This document shows, piece after piece, positions 57,431 to 64,000 of a DNA stretch of 64,000 nt. Position numbers and translations under genes: made by a program. How positions within the stretch are numbered: position 1 is the stretch's first letter; every line of letters begins with the position of its first letter. The DNA comes from Micromonospora sp. C95. Its GTDB lineage: Bacteria > Actinomycetota > Actinomycetes > Mycobacteriales > Micromonosporaceae. Below the pieces are notes generated by a model. It saw only the letters and a list, made by a program, of their open reading frames with translations. It did not search any database and was not told the origin of the DNA. The DNA lies in contig NZ_JAGPXT010000002.1 in NCBI RefSeq assembly GCF_018070465.1, positions 1 to 64,000 of the forward strand, in the 5' to 3' direction.

Positions 57431-58126
57431 TCAGACGGCGAGGGCTTCGCGGACGGTGTGTTCGGCGGTGGTGCCGCCGTCGCCGGCGGAGGTGACGCGG
57501 CCGGACTCCAGGACGTGGTAGCGGTCGGCGACCCGCAGCGCGAAGCCGAGATGCTGCTCGACCAGGAGCACGCTGAACCCGGTCTGGGCGATCAATGCCA
57601 CGATCCGGTCCTGGATCTCGGTCACCACCGACGGCTGGATGCCCTCGGTCGGTTCGTCGAGCATCAGCAGCCGGGGCCGGGTGATCAGGGCCCGGGCGAT
57701 GGCCAGTTGTTGACGCTGACCGCCGGAGAGCAGCCCGGCGCGACGGCGCAGCAGCGGGCGCAGCGCCGGGAACAGGTCCAGCACCTCGGCGGTGGCCGTG
57801 GCACCGTCCCGGCGGCCGTCGGCGACCAGGCGCAGGTTCTCCGCCGCGGTCAGGTGCGGAAAGCACTGCTGCCCCTGCGGCACGTACGCGATCCCCCGGG
57901 CGACCCGCTCGTGCGGCGCCAACCGGGTGATGTCCTCGCCGTCGAGTTCGACCCGGCCGGCGGTGGGGCGCAGCAGTCCGGCGGCCACCCGCAGCAGGGT
58001 CGACTTGCCGGCACCGTTGTGGCCCAGCACGGTGGCGACCCCGTCGGCGGGTACCGTCACGTCGACGCCGTGCAGCACCCGGCTGCGCCCGTAACCGGCG
58101 TGCACGCCACGCATCGCGAGCATCAT
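57431..58126 (-). CDS. urtE: Urea-type ABC transporter ATPase UrtE
   Basis: ATP-binding subunit of about 231 residues. Walker A is LGHNGAGKSTLL, the signature LSGGQRQQLAIARAL, Walker B RLLMLDEPTEGI with the following EQHL switch histidine region. It resembles LivF/UrtE and energises urea (or short amide) uptake together with UrtD. The ATG overlaps the urtD stop by four bases (ATGA). It is the last gene of the urtABCDE operon. Confidence 0.9.
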   Translation of the reverse strand: MMLAMRGVHAGYGRSRVLHGVDVTVPADGVATVLGHNGAGKSTLLRVAAGLLRPTAGRVELDGEDITRLAPHERVARGIAYVPQGQQCFPHLTAAENLRLVADGRRDGATATAEVLDLFPALRPLLRRRAGLLSGGQRQQLAIARALITRPRLLMLDEPTEGIQPSVVTEIQDRIVALIAQTGFSVLLVEQHLGFALRVADRYHVLESGRVTSAGDGGTTAEHTVREALAV

Positions 58127-58896
58127 GCCTCCGTCTGGGTCGGGGCCGACCCGGCGTCGACCGGGTGACCGAGGTAGACCTCCTGCACACGCGGATCGGC
58201 CTGCACCTGCGCGACGGTGCCCTCGCTGAGCACCCGACCGGCGTGCAGCACGCTGACGGTACGCGCGAAGCGGCGCAGGAAGTCCATGTCGTGCTCGATC
58301 ACCACCACCGTGCGGTCCTGGCTCACCTTCTCCAGCAGGCGCCCGGTGGCGTCGCGTTCCTCGTGGCTCATGCCGGCGACCGGCTCGTCGAGCAGCAGCA
58401 GCCGGGTGTCCTGCACCAGCAGCATGCCGATCTCCAGCCACTGCTTCTGCCCGTGGGCGAGGGTGCCGGCGAGCTGGTCGGCACGACTGGCCAGGCCGAT
58501 CACGTCGAGGGCCTCGGCCACCTCGTCGGGCACGCCGTGGCGGCGGCGCAGCAACGTCGCCCAGTTGCGCCGGGCCCCGGCGGCGATGTCGAGGTTCTGC
58601 AACACGGTCAGCTCCTCGAACACCGTCGAGGTCTGGAAGGTGCGGCCGACGCCGAGCCGGCTGATCCGGTGCACCGGCCGGCCGAGCAGTTCCCGATCAC
58701 CGAAGCGTACCGAGCCGGTGGCCCGGACCAGCCCGGTGACCGCGTCCACCAGGGTGGTCTTGCCGGCACCGTTGGGCCCGATCAGGAACCGGATGTCGCC
58801 CGGGGCGACGTCGAGGGAAACCCCGTCGACAGCGGTGAACCCGTCGAAGCTGACCCGCAGGTCCCGTACGTAGAGCCCGTGCAACTGCCCGGTCAT
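58123..58896 (-). CDS. urtD: Urea-type ABC transporter ATPase UrtD
   Basis: ATPase of about 257 residues. Walker A is GPNGAGKTTLVDAVTG; the signature reads LAHGQKQWLEIGMLL instead of LSGGQ, as is typical of UrtD and distinguishes it from generic LivG. Walker B is RLLLLDEPVAGMSHEE. It pairs with UrtE on the cytosolic side of the UrtBC channel. Its ATG overlaps the urtC stop by four bases. The reading frame is open upstream into urtC but only in an antisense-free shifted frame without protein character. Confidence 0.92.
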   Translation of the reverse strand: MTGQLHGLYVRDLRVSFDGFTAVDGVSLDVAPGDIRFLIGPNGAGKTTLVDAVTGLVRATGSVRFGDRELLGRPVHRISRLGVGRTFQTSTVFEELTVLQNLDIAAGARRNWATLLRRRHGVPDEVAEALDVIGLASRADQLAGTLAHGQKQWLEIGMLLVQDTRLLLLDEPVAGMSHEERDATGRLLEKVSQDRTVVVIEHDMDFLRRFARTVSVLHAGRVLSEGTVAQVQADPRVQEVYLGHPVDAGSAPTQTEA

Positions 58897-60062
58897 GCCG
58901 CCCCCTCCCGCCGCCGTGGTCGAAATCGGGCGAATCGGCTCGGCCGGGGTTCGCCGTCGTCGCGGCGGCGGGCCAGGCCGATCAGCGACGCCAGGCCGCC
59001 GGGCAGGAACGCCACCACCACCACGAACAGCAGGCCCTGGAGGTACGTCCAGGTGCCCGGGAAGCGTTCCGACAGGGCGGTACGCGCCCACGCCACCGCG
59101 ACCGCCCCGAGTACCGGGCCGAGCAGCGTGGCACGCCCGCCGATGGCGACGCCGATGACGAACTCGATGGACGGCACGATCCCGATCAGCGCCGGGGAGA
59201 TGATGCCCACCGCGGGCACGAACAGCGCGCCGGCCAGCCCCGCCATGCCGGCGGCCACCACGTACGCGACCAGCTTGACGGTGGCCGGGTCGTAGCCGAG
59301 GAAGCGGACCCGCTCCTCCGAGTCGCGCACGGCCACCAGCAGCTCGCCGTAGCGGCTCTGCATCAGGTGCCGGGCCAGGGCCAGCAGGGCCAGCAGGGTG
59401 CCGGCGATGATGAAGTACACCATCCGCTGGTTGACCGGGTCGTCGAGGTCGTAGCCGAAGAAGCCCTGGATGTCGGTGAGCCCGTTGGTGCCGCCGGTGG
59501 TGCCCTGCTGGCCGATCAACAGGATCACCATGGCGGCGGCGAGGGCCTGGCTGAGGATGGCGAAGTAGGCGCCGCGCACCCGACGCCGGAACACCAGCGA
59601 CCCGAGTACGAAGGCGACCGCCATCGGCAGCAGCATCGTGGCGGGCAGGGCGAACCATGGGCTGGCGAACGGCCGCCACCACAGTGGCAGCTCGTCGAGT
59701 TGCCCGTACAGCATCATGAAGTCGGGCATGTTGCCCGGACCCGCGTCGGCGAGCTTGAGGTGCATGGCCATCGCGTATCCGCCGAGGCCGAAGAAGACGC
59801 CCTGGCCGAGGGTGAGCATGCCGCCACGCCCCCAGGCCAGGCCGATACCGACCGCGACCATTGCCACGCAGAGATACTTGGCCAGCAGGGAGAGCCGGAA
59901 GTCCGACAGCAGCAGCGGCGCGACGGCGAAGAGCAGGGCAGCGCCGAAGGCGAATCCGACGGCGGCCCGGTACCGGTGCCGGGACGGTCCGGCCGCCGGT
60001 CTGGTCGGTGGTGTCGGCGACGGGTCGGCGGCGGCGACGGGATCTCGGGCGACGGTGGTCAT
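58893..60062 (-). CDS. urtC: Urea-type ABC transporter permease UrtC
   Basis: Permease of about 389 residues with about ten hydrophobic helices. AWGRGGMLTLGQGVFFGLGG and the cytoplasmic coupling region AVRDSEERVRFLGYDPATVK are characteristic of LivM/UrtC. IGQQGTTGGTNGLTDIQGFF fits the urea subgroup. It forms the membrane channel with UrtB. ATG 60062 overlaps the urtB stop by four bases; the N-terminal 40 residues and C-terminal 30 are basic and cytosolic. Confidence 0.92.
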   Translation of the reverse strand: MTTVARDPVAAADPSPTPPTRPAAGPSRHRYRAAVGFAFGAALLFAVAPLLLSDFRLSLLAKYLCVAMVAVGIGLAWGRGGMLTLGQGVFFGLGGYAMAMHLKLADAGPGNMPDFMMLYGQLDELPLWWRPFASPWFALPATMLLPMAVAFVLGSLVFRRRVRGAYFAILSQALAAAMVILLIGQQGTTGGTNGLTDIQGFFGYDLDDPVNQRMVYFIIAGTLLALLALARHLMQSRYGELLVAVRDSEERVRFLGYDPATVKLVAYVVAAGMAGLAGALFVPAVGIISPALIGIVPSIEFVIGVAIGGRATLLGPVLGAVAVAWARTALSERFPGTWTYLQGLLFVVVVAFLPGGLASLIGLARRRDDGEPRPSRFARFRPRRREGAA

Positions 60063-60946
60063 GCCAGACTCCTGGTACGCAGGGTGAACAGGCCCTGGGG
60101 TCGCCACTGGAGGAACGCGACGATGGCGATGAAGACCATCACCTTGGCGACGCTGAGGGTGGTGAGGTATTCGCCGGTCGCCTGGAGCACGCCCAGTGCG
60201 AAGGCGACGATGACGGTGCCCTTGAGCTGGCCGATCCCGCCGACCACGACGACCAGGAAGGCGTCGATGATCAGGTTGGTGCCCATGGTGGGACCAATCG
60301 GTCCGAGCAGGGTGAGGGCCACTCCGGCGATGCCGGCCAGGCCGGAGCCGATGAAGAAGGTCATCCGGTCGACCCGGGCGGTGGGGATGCCGGAGACGGC
60401 GGCGAGGTCGCGGTTCTGCACGACGGCCCGGATCCGGCGCCCCAGCGGGGTGACCCGCAGGGCGAGGGTCAACGCGACGACCGCGCCGCCGGCCAGGGCC
60501 AGGATGAACAACCGGTTGTTGGCCACCGTGATGCCACCGGGCAGCGCGATGTTTCCGGTGAGCAGTTCCGGGGCGCGGGTCTGCACGTTGGGGCTGCCGA
60601 AGATGTCCCGGGCGAGCTGTTGCAGGATCAGCGACACCCCCCAGGTGACCAGCAGGGTGTCCAGCGGGCGGGCGTAGAGGCGGCGGATCAGCAGCATCTC
60701 CAGCAGCACGCCCATCGCGCCGGCCACCACGAAGGCGATCGGCAGGGCGATCAGCAGCGACCAGCCGGCCGCGGTGATGACCTGTTGCAGCACGTAGGTG
60801 GTGTAGGCGCCGGCCATGATGAACTCGCCGTGGGCCATGTTGATGACGCCCATCTGGCCGAAGGTCAGGGCCAGGCCGAGGGCGATGAGCAGCAGCACCG
60901 CCCCGATGCTGACGCCGGTGAAGAGTTGGCCGATGAGAACTGTCAC
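60059..60946 (-). CDS. urtB: Urea-type ABC transporter permease UrtB
   Basis: Permease of about 295 residues, LivH/UrtB type, with eight or so hydrophobic helices. LALTFGQMGVINMAHGEFIM near the N-terminus is the conserved permease motif, and RAVVQNRDLAAVSGIPTARV is the ATPase-coupling loop. It partners with UrtC. The start is GTG 60946. It follows urtA after a 64-base gap containing a strong hairpin. Confidence 0.92.
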   Translation of the reverse strand: MTVLIGQLFTGVSIGAVLLLIALGLALTFGQMGVINMAHGEFIMAGAYTTYVLQQVITAAGWSLLIALPIAFVVAGAMGVLLEMLLIRRLYARPLDTLLVTWGVSLILQQLARDIFGSPNVQTRAPELLTGNIALPGGITVANNRLFILALAGGAVVALTLALRVTPLGRRIRAVVQNRDLAAVSGIPTARVDRMTFFIGSGLAGIAGVALTLLGPIGPTMGTNLIIDAFLVVVVGGIGQLKGTVIVAFALGVLQATGEYLTTLSVAKVMVFIAIVAFLQWRPQGLFTLRTRSLA

Positions 60947-60973
60947 GGTGCGTACTCCGAACTGCTTGTGGAT

Positions 60974-61006
60974 GCGGGCCCGGGCGGGTGCGCCGCCCGG
61001 GCCCGC
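60974..61006 (-). terminator. Intercistronic hairpin between urtA and urtB
   Basis: GCGGGCCCGGGCGG (60974-60987) and CCGCCCGGGCCCGC (60993-61006) make a perfect 14-bp stem with a 5-base loop, four bases after the urtA stop. Such structures after a binding-protein gene usually protect its mRNA or partly terminate, giving more binding protein than permease. Confidence 0.6.
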
Positions 61007-61010
61007 CGGG

Positions 61011-62255
61011 TCAGCTCAGGCCGCCGGCCCACGGGTAGCTCTTGAGGTACGGGTCGGGGGTGATCGGTTCGCCGGAGTTCCAGACCTCCGTGATCAGCCC
61101 GTCTGCGCCGATCTTGCCGACGCGCGCCGTCTTGGCGATGTGCTGGGTGGCACCGTCCACGGTGACCAGCCCCTCGGGTGCCTCGAAGGTGATGCCGTCG
61201 GAGGCCTCCCGAACCTTCTCCACGTCGAAGGTGCCGGCCTTCTCGACCATCGCCTTCCACAGGTAGACCGAGATGTACGCGGCCTCCATCGGGTCGCTCG
61301 TCGGCTTGTCCGCCCCGTACTTGGCCTTGTAGGCCGCGACGAACTTCTCGTTCGCCGCCCCGGGCGTGGTCTGGTAGTAGTTCCAGGCGGTGAGCTGGCC
61401 CTCCAGGTACTGGGTGCCGATGCTCTTGACCTCCTCCTCGGCGATCGACACCGACACCACCGGCATGCTGTCGGCGGTCAGCCCGGCCGACTTGTACTCC
61501 TTGAAGAAGGCCACGTTGCTGTCACCGTTGAGCGTGTTGAAGACCGCGTCCGCGCCGGAGGACTTCACCTTGTTCGTGATGGTGCCGAACTCGGTGGAGC
61601 CCAGCGGTGCGTAGTCCTCGCCCAGCACCTTCATCCCGTTGGCCTCGGCGTACGCCTTGATGATCTTGTTTGCGGTACGCGGGAAGACGTAGTCGGAGCC
61701 GACCAGGTAGAGCGAGGTGGTGCCCTGGGCCTTGAGGTAGTCCAGGCCGGGGACGATCTGCTGGTTCGTCGTGGCCCCGGTGTAGAAGATGTACGGCGAC
61801 TGCTCCAGGCCCTCGTACTGCACCGGGTAGAACAGCAGCGCCTTGTTCTTCTCGAACACCGGCTTGACGGCCTTGCGGCTGGCCGAGGTCCAGCAGCCGA
61901 AGACGGCCGCCACGCGGTCCTCGCGGATCAGCTTCTCGGCCTTCTCGGCGAAGGTCGGCCAGTCCGAGGCGCCGTCCTCGCCGACAGGTTCGATCTTCTT
62001 GTCGAGGACGCCCCCGGCGGCGTTGATCTCCTCGATCGCCAGCATGATCGAATCCCGGACGGTGACCTCGCTGATGGCCATCGTGCCGGAGAGGGAGTTG
62101 AGCAGGCCCACCTTGACGGTGTCGCCGGAGACATCGGCGGCGACTCCCGCCGAGGTGTTCCCGTCGGTGGTCTTGCTGCCGCACGCGGCCAGCGCGGCCG
62201 CGGCGACCAGGGTCATGGCACCCGCCAGGATGCGGCGGCCCCGGATCAGTGTCAT
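61011..62255 (-). CDS. urtA: Urea-type ABC transporter substrate-binding lipoprotein UrtA
   Basis: Lipoprotein of about 414 residues. The signal peptide [19 protein letters not shown] ends in lipobox LAAC. The mature protein is a type I binding protein of the urea/amide group: [20 protein letters not shown] at the first strand, [20 protein letters not shown] and the aromatic segment [19 protein letters not shown] agree with UrtA. It captures urea outside the membrane and delivers it to UrtBC. AGGGAG precedes ATG 62255. First gene of the urt operon. No urease genes are in the window. Confidence 0.93.
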   Translation of the reverse strand: MTLIRGRRILAGAMTLVAAAALAACGSKTTDGNTSAGVAADVSGDTVKVGLLNSLSGTMAISEVTVRDSIMLAIEEINAAGGVLDKKIEPVGEDGASDWPTFAEKAEKLIREDRVAAVFGCWTSASRKAVKPVFEKNKALLFYPVQYEGLEQSPYIFYTGATTNQQIVPGLDYLKAQGTTSLYLVGSDYVFPRTANKIIKAYAEANGMKVLGEDYAPLGSTEFGTITNKVKSSGADAVFNTLNGDSNVAFFKEYKSAGLTADSMPVVSVSIAEEEVKSIGTQYLEGQLTAWNYYQTTPGAANEKFVAAYKAKYGADKPTSDPMEAAYISVYLWKAMVEKAGTFDVEKVREASDGITFEAPEGLVTVDGATQHIAKTARVGKIGADGLITEVWNSGEPITPDPYLKSYPWAGGLS

Positions 62256-62711
62256 CAAATCTCCCTGCGTCGCGCGTGTGACGTCAGTCAGTGCCCGGGA
62301 ACGATCGTCGGCCCCGAGTCGAAGTGCGGATCTGTCTAACTGCGGTGCGGTCCGTCGGAACATTCGGCGCTGCCCGGACGATGGGTGGACACCGGTCCGA
62401 GCGGCGATTCGGATATCGGGCAGGGAAAGCTTCGATCCGTTTCATTGCACGGATGTTTCCCAATCCTCAATAGACTGTTTCCGCTGGCCGGGCGTCCAGA
62501 TGGCGGGCACGAAAAATGCCGGTGCCTCGCCCTGGAGAATCGGCGGAATGACACCGGCGCACGATTTTCAGCCGCAGTCGGCTGCGCTTTTCCGTCCATC
62601 ACCGGACGGTGGTGAAATCCGGCGCCACGGCCGGATGCTTCACGTAGGAAGTATCTTTGCCGCCGGCCGACGAACCTGTCAAGGCACGGTCCGGTCACGC
62701 CCCGACGAAGA
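62256..62711. other. Intergenic region upstream of urtA
   Basis: About 455 bases without a protein-like frame, somewhat less GC-rich than the genes. It must hold the urtA promoter. TGTTTCC occurs at 62454-62460 and again at 62476-62482, exactly 22 bases apart, with a further GTTTC at 62439-62443. On the urtA strand these read GAAAC, the half-site seen in nitrogen-control GlnR boxes, but the partner half at the proper spacing is missing. Confidence 0.4.
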
Positions 62712-63896
62712 TCACAGTTCGGTCAGGACGGTGAAGTCCAGGCCGTCGGCCTCGGCCAGGTAGATGCGCTGGCGAACGTGCCGGCGGCGCAGCCGCAACT
62801 CACCGCGCGGCCCGTCGTAGGTCACCACCTCGGCGGAGGCCTCCACCGCCCGGACGTCGAGCGTGCCGGCCTTGGCGATCAGCGCGGCCAACAACATCAC
62901 ACCCTCGTAGCAGGACTCACCCAGGCTGCCCAGCGGCGGCGCCTCCAGCCCGAAGCGGCGGCCGAAGCTGCCGTGGAAGTCGAGGTTCTCCTGGGTCACC
63001 AGGCCGGCGAAGAAACCCGCTGTGCTGAACAGCCCCCGGGTGTTGGCGGCACCGCTGGCCAGCAGCATGTTCTCGTCCATCAGGGTGCTCAGGCGCAGGC
63101 ACCGCTGGTCCAGACCGGCCCGCGCGAACGCCCGGTTGAACCGGACCGCGTCCGCGCCCACGAGCAGCATCAGCACCGCGTCGGCGTCGCTGTGTTCGAT
63201 GCGCCGCAGCACCTCGGCGTAGTCGTGCGTCTCCAGGGGCAGGAAGTGCTGGCCGACCACCCGCCCGCCGCTGCGCAGCGCGTACCGGTGCGCCGCCCGG
63301 GTGGTCCGGCGTGGCCAGACGTAGTCGTTGCCGACCACGAACCAGCGCCGCGCCCCGAGATCCCCGGCAAGCACCCGCATCGCCGGCCACAGCTGCGCGT
63401 CCGGCGTCTCGCTGGTCAGGAAGACACCCTCGGTGCGCTCACCCCCCTCGTACAGGGCGGTGTAGACGTACGGCACCCGGTGTGCGATGCGCGGCGCCAC
63501 CGCCTGGCGTACCGAGGAGATGTGCCAGCCGGTGACGCCCTGCACCGCGCCCACCGACACCAGCGCCTCGACCTCGGCGGCCACCTCGGCCGGCGGTGCC
63601 CCGCCGTCGACCGGCACCAGCCGCAGCTCCCGGCCGAGCACGCCGCCACGCCGGTTCAACTCCTCGACCGCGAGCTGCGCGCAGAGTTCACAGCTCGGAC
63701 CGAACATGCCCGCCGGCCCGCGCATCGGGTACACCAACGCGATGCTGACCACGCCCCGGTCGACGGTCAGCCAGGACGCCCCGGCGGCGATGCTCTCCCC
63801 CGCCTGCGGGCGTCCGGAGCCTGGTGCCGGCGCGGACATGAACACATGGTGGCCGCCGCCGCTGGTGAAGACCAGCCCTCCCAACCAGCGGGACAT
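62712..63896 (-). CDS. AmiC-like ligand-sensing binding protein
   Basis: Protein of about 394 residues of the amide/urea type I periplasmic-binding fold. VSIALVYPMRGPAGMFGPSC opens the fold; ARRWFVVGNDYVWPRRTTRA resembles the UrtA hinge region. There is no signal peptide, so it should be cytosolic, like AmiC, which senses amides and holds the antiterminator AmiR inactive. Its position upstream of urtA on the same strand suggests it senses urea or an amide for this system. ATG 63896 is preferred because CATCGT lies six bases before it (leaderless); starts at 63917 and 63839 are possible. Confidence 0.8.
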   Translation of the reverse strand: MSRWLGGLVFTSGGGHHVFMSAPAPGSGRPQAGESIAAGASWLTVDRGVVSIALVYPMRGPAGMFGPSCELCAQLAVEELNRRGGVLGRELRLVPVDGGAPPAEVAAEVEALVSVGAVQGVTGWHISSVRQAVAPRIAHRVPYVYTALYEGGERTEGVFLTSETPDAQLWPAMRVLAGDLGARRWFVVGNDYVWPRRTTRAAHRYALRSGGRVVGQHFLPLETHDYAEVLRRIEHSDADAVLMLLVGADAVRFNRAFARAGLDQRCLRLSTLMDENMLLASGAANTRGLFSTAGFFAGLVTQENLDFHGSFGRRFGLEAPPLGSLGESCYEGVMLLAALIAKAGTLDVRAVEASAEVVTYDGPRGELRLRRRHVRQRIYLAEADGLDFTVLTEL

Positions 63897-63935
63897 CTCG
63901 GTACGATGACACCGCATCAGCGAGGCGGGAGTGCC

Positions 63936-64000
63936 ATGTCAGACCTTCCCGGTTCCGCAGCCGACCTGCTACCCCTGCTCACCCGCGCCGAGCGGCTGCT
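63936..64000 (+). CDS. N-terminus of a divergent gene, cut by window end
   Basis: ATG 63936 is preceded by GGGAG with a five-base spacer and opens a frame to the window edge. The visible 21 residues contain SDLPGSAADLLPLLTRAERL, helical in character. Divergence from an AmiC-like sensor suggests a regulator, but the fragment is too short to assign. Confidence 0.5.
   Translation, partial: MSDLPGSAADLLPLLTRAERL

Noticed and set aside
62256-62711. GlnR box upstream of urtA
   Set aside because: GAAAC halves are present, but the GTnAC partner at 6-base spacing is missing for each, so only the spacing pattern is reported.
1-64000. tRNA, rRNA, CRISPR arrays, intact IS elements, prophage, attachment sites, cobalamin or TPP riboswitches
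   Set aside because: Looked for by eye on both strands; nothing met even a low standard. A covariance-model scan would be needed to exclude small RNAs.

Overview
The window looks like chromosomal DNA of a high-GC actinomycete, most likely a Micromonosporaceae member (Micromonospora or a close relative). This rests on very high third-position GC, frequent GTG starts, many leaderless promoters (a TAnnnT-like box 6-7 nt before the start codon), a CebR-type operator in front of a cellulase, and the mix of NRPS, STAS/anti-sigma and urea-transport genes. It is inferred from sequence character only; no database was searched.

Layout. (1) 1-9.6 kb is an accessory patchwork of short, mostly monocistronic genes: DUF2625, a Sel1-repeat protein flanked by direct repeats, two VOC-family paralogues, DUF6210, several small unknowns, a CPBP membrane protease, a DinB-family protein and a kinase-like APH protein, with gene relics and short interspersed repeats between them. 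(2) 9.6-17.8 kb is housekeeping or stress related: a lipid-kinase homologue, htpG, a response regulator / histidine kinase / GerMN-lipoprotein operon joined by 4-bp overlaps, two STAS-domain proteins around a small membrane protein, and a MarR regulator. (3) 18.6-22.0 kb carries two MFS exporters, the first with an unusual methionine-rich extracytoplasmic loop.

(4) 22.1-52.7 kb is a nonribosomal peptide gene cluster, almost entirely on the minus strand. Three NRPS proteins give four A-T units: one protein with a degenerate condensation domain and a Val-like A domain, one C-A-T-C-A-T protein, and one C-A-T-TE protein. Between them lie precursor and tailoring genes: both subunits of a B12-dependent glutamate (methylaspartate) mutase, a PLP decarboxylase of the aspartate/diaminobutyrate type, a cystathionine beta-synthase-like enzyme, a GLFV amino-acid dehydrogenase, an adenylosuccinate-lyase-superfamily enzyme, a ThDP enzyme, a class III aminotransferase, an SDR, a sulfotransferase, a desaturase/hydroxylase-like membrane protein, and a periplasmic-binding-protein homologue with no signal peptide. 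Most neighbours overlap by 4-8 bp, so they probably form one translationally coupled operon. The simplest reading is a tetrapeptide-sized product built from valine plus non-proteinogenic residues such as 3-methylaspartate, 2,3-diaminopropionate or beta-aminoisobutyrate. I do not recognise this combination as a named pathway, and it is the best candidate here for an undescribed system.

(5) 53.1-55.1 kb is a small exported redox cassette (secreted protein, DUF6529 membrane protein, Rieske lipoprotein). (6) 55.2-57.2 kb is a secreted GH5-FnIII-CBM2 cellulase with a near-perfect CebR box. (7) 57.4-63.9 kb is the complete urea-type ABC transporter operon urtA-E (minus strand), followed by an AmiC-like ligand sensor and the start of a divergent gene cut by the window edge. 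No tRNA, rRNA, CRISPR array or intact insertion sequence was seen.
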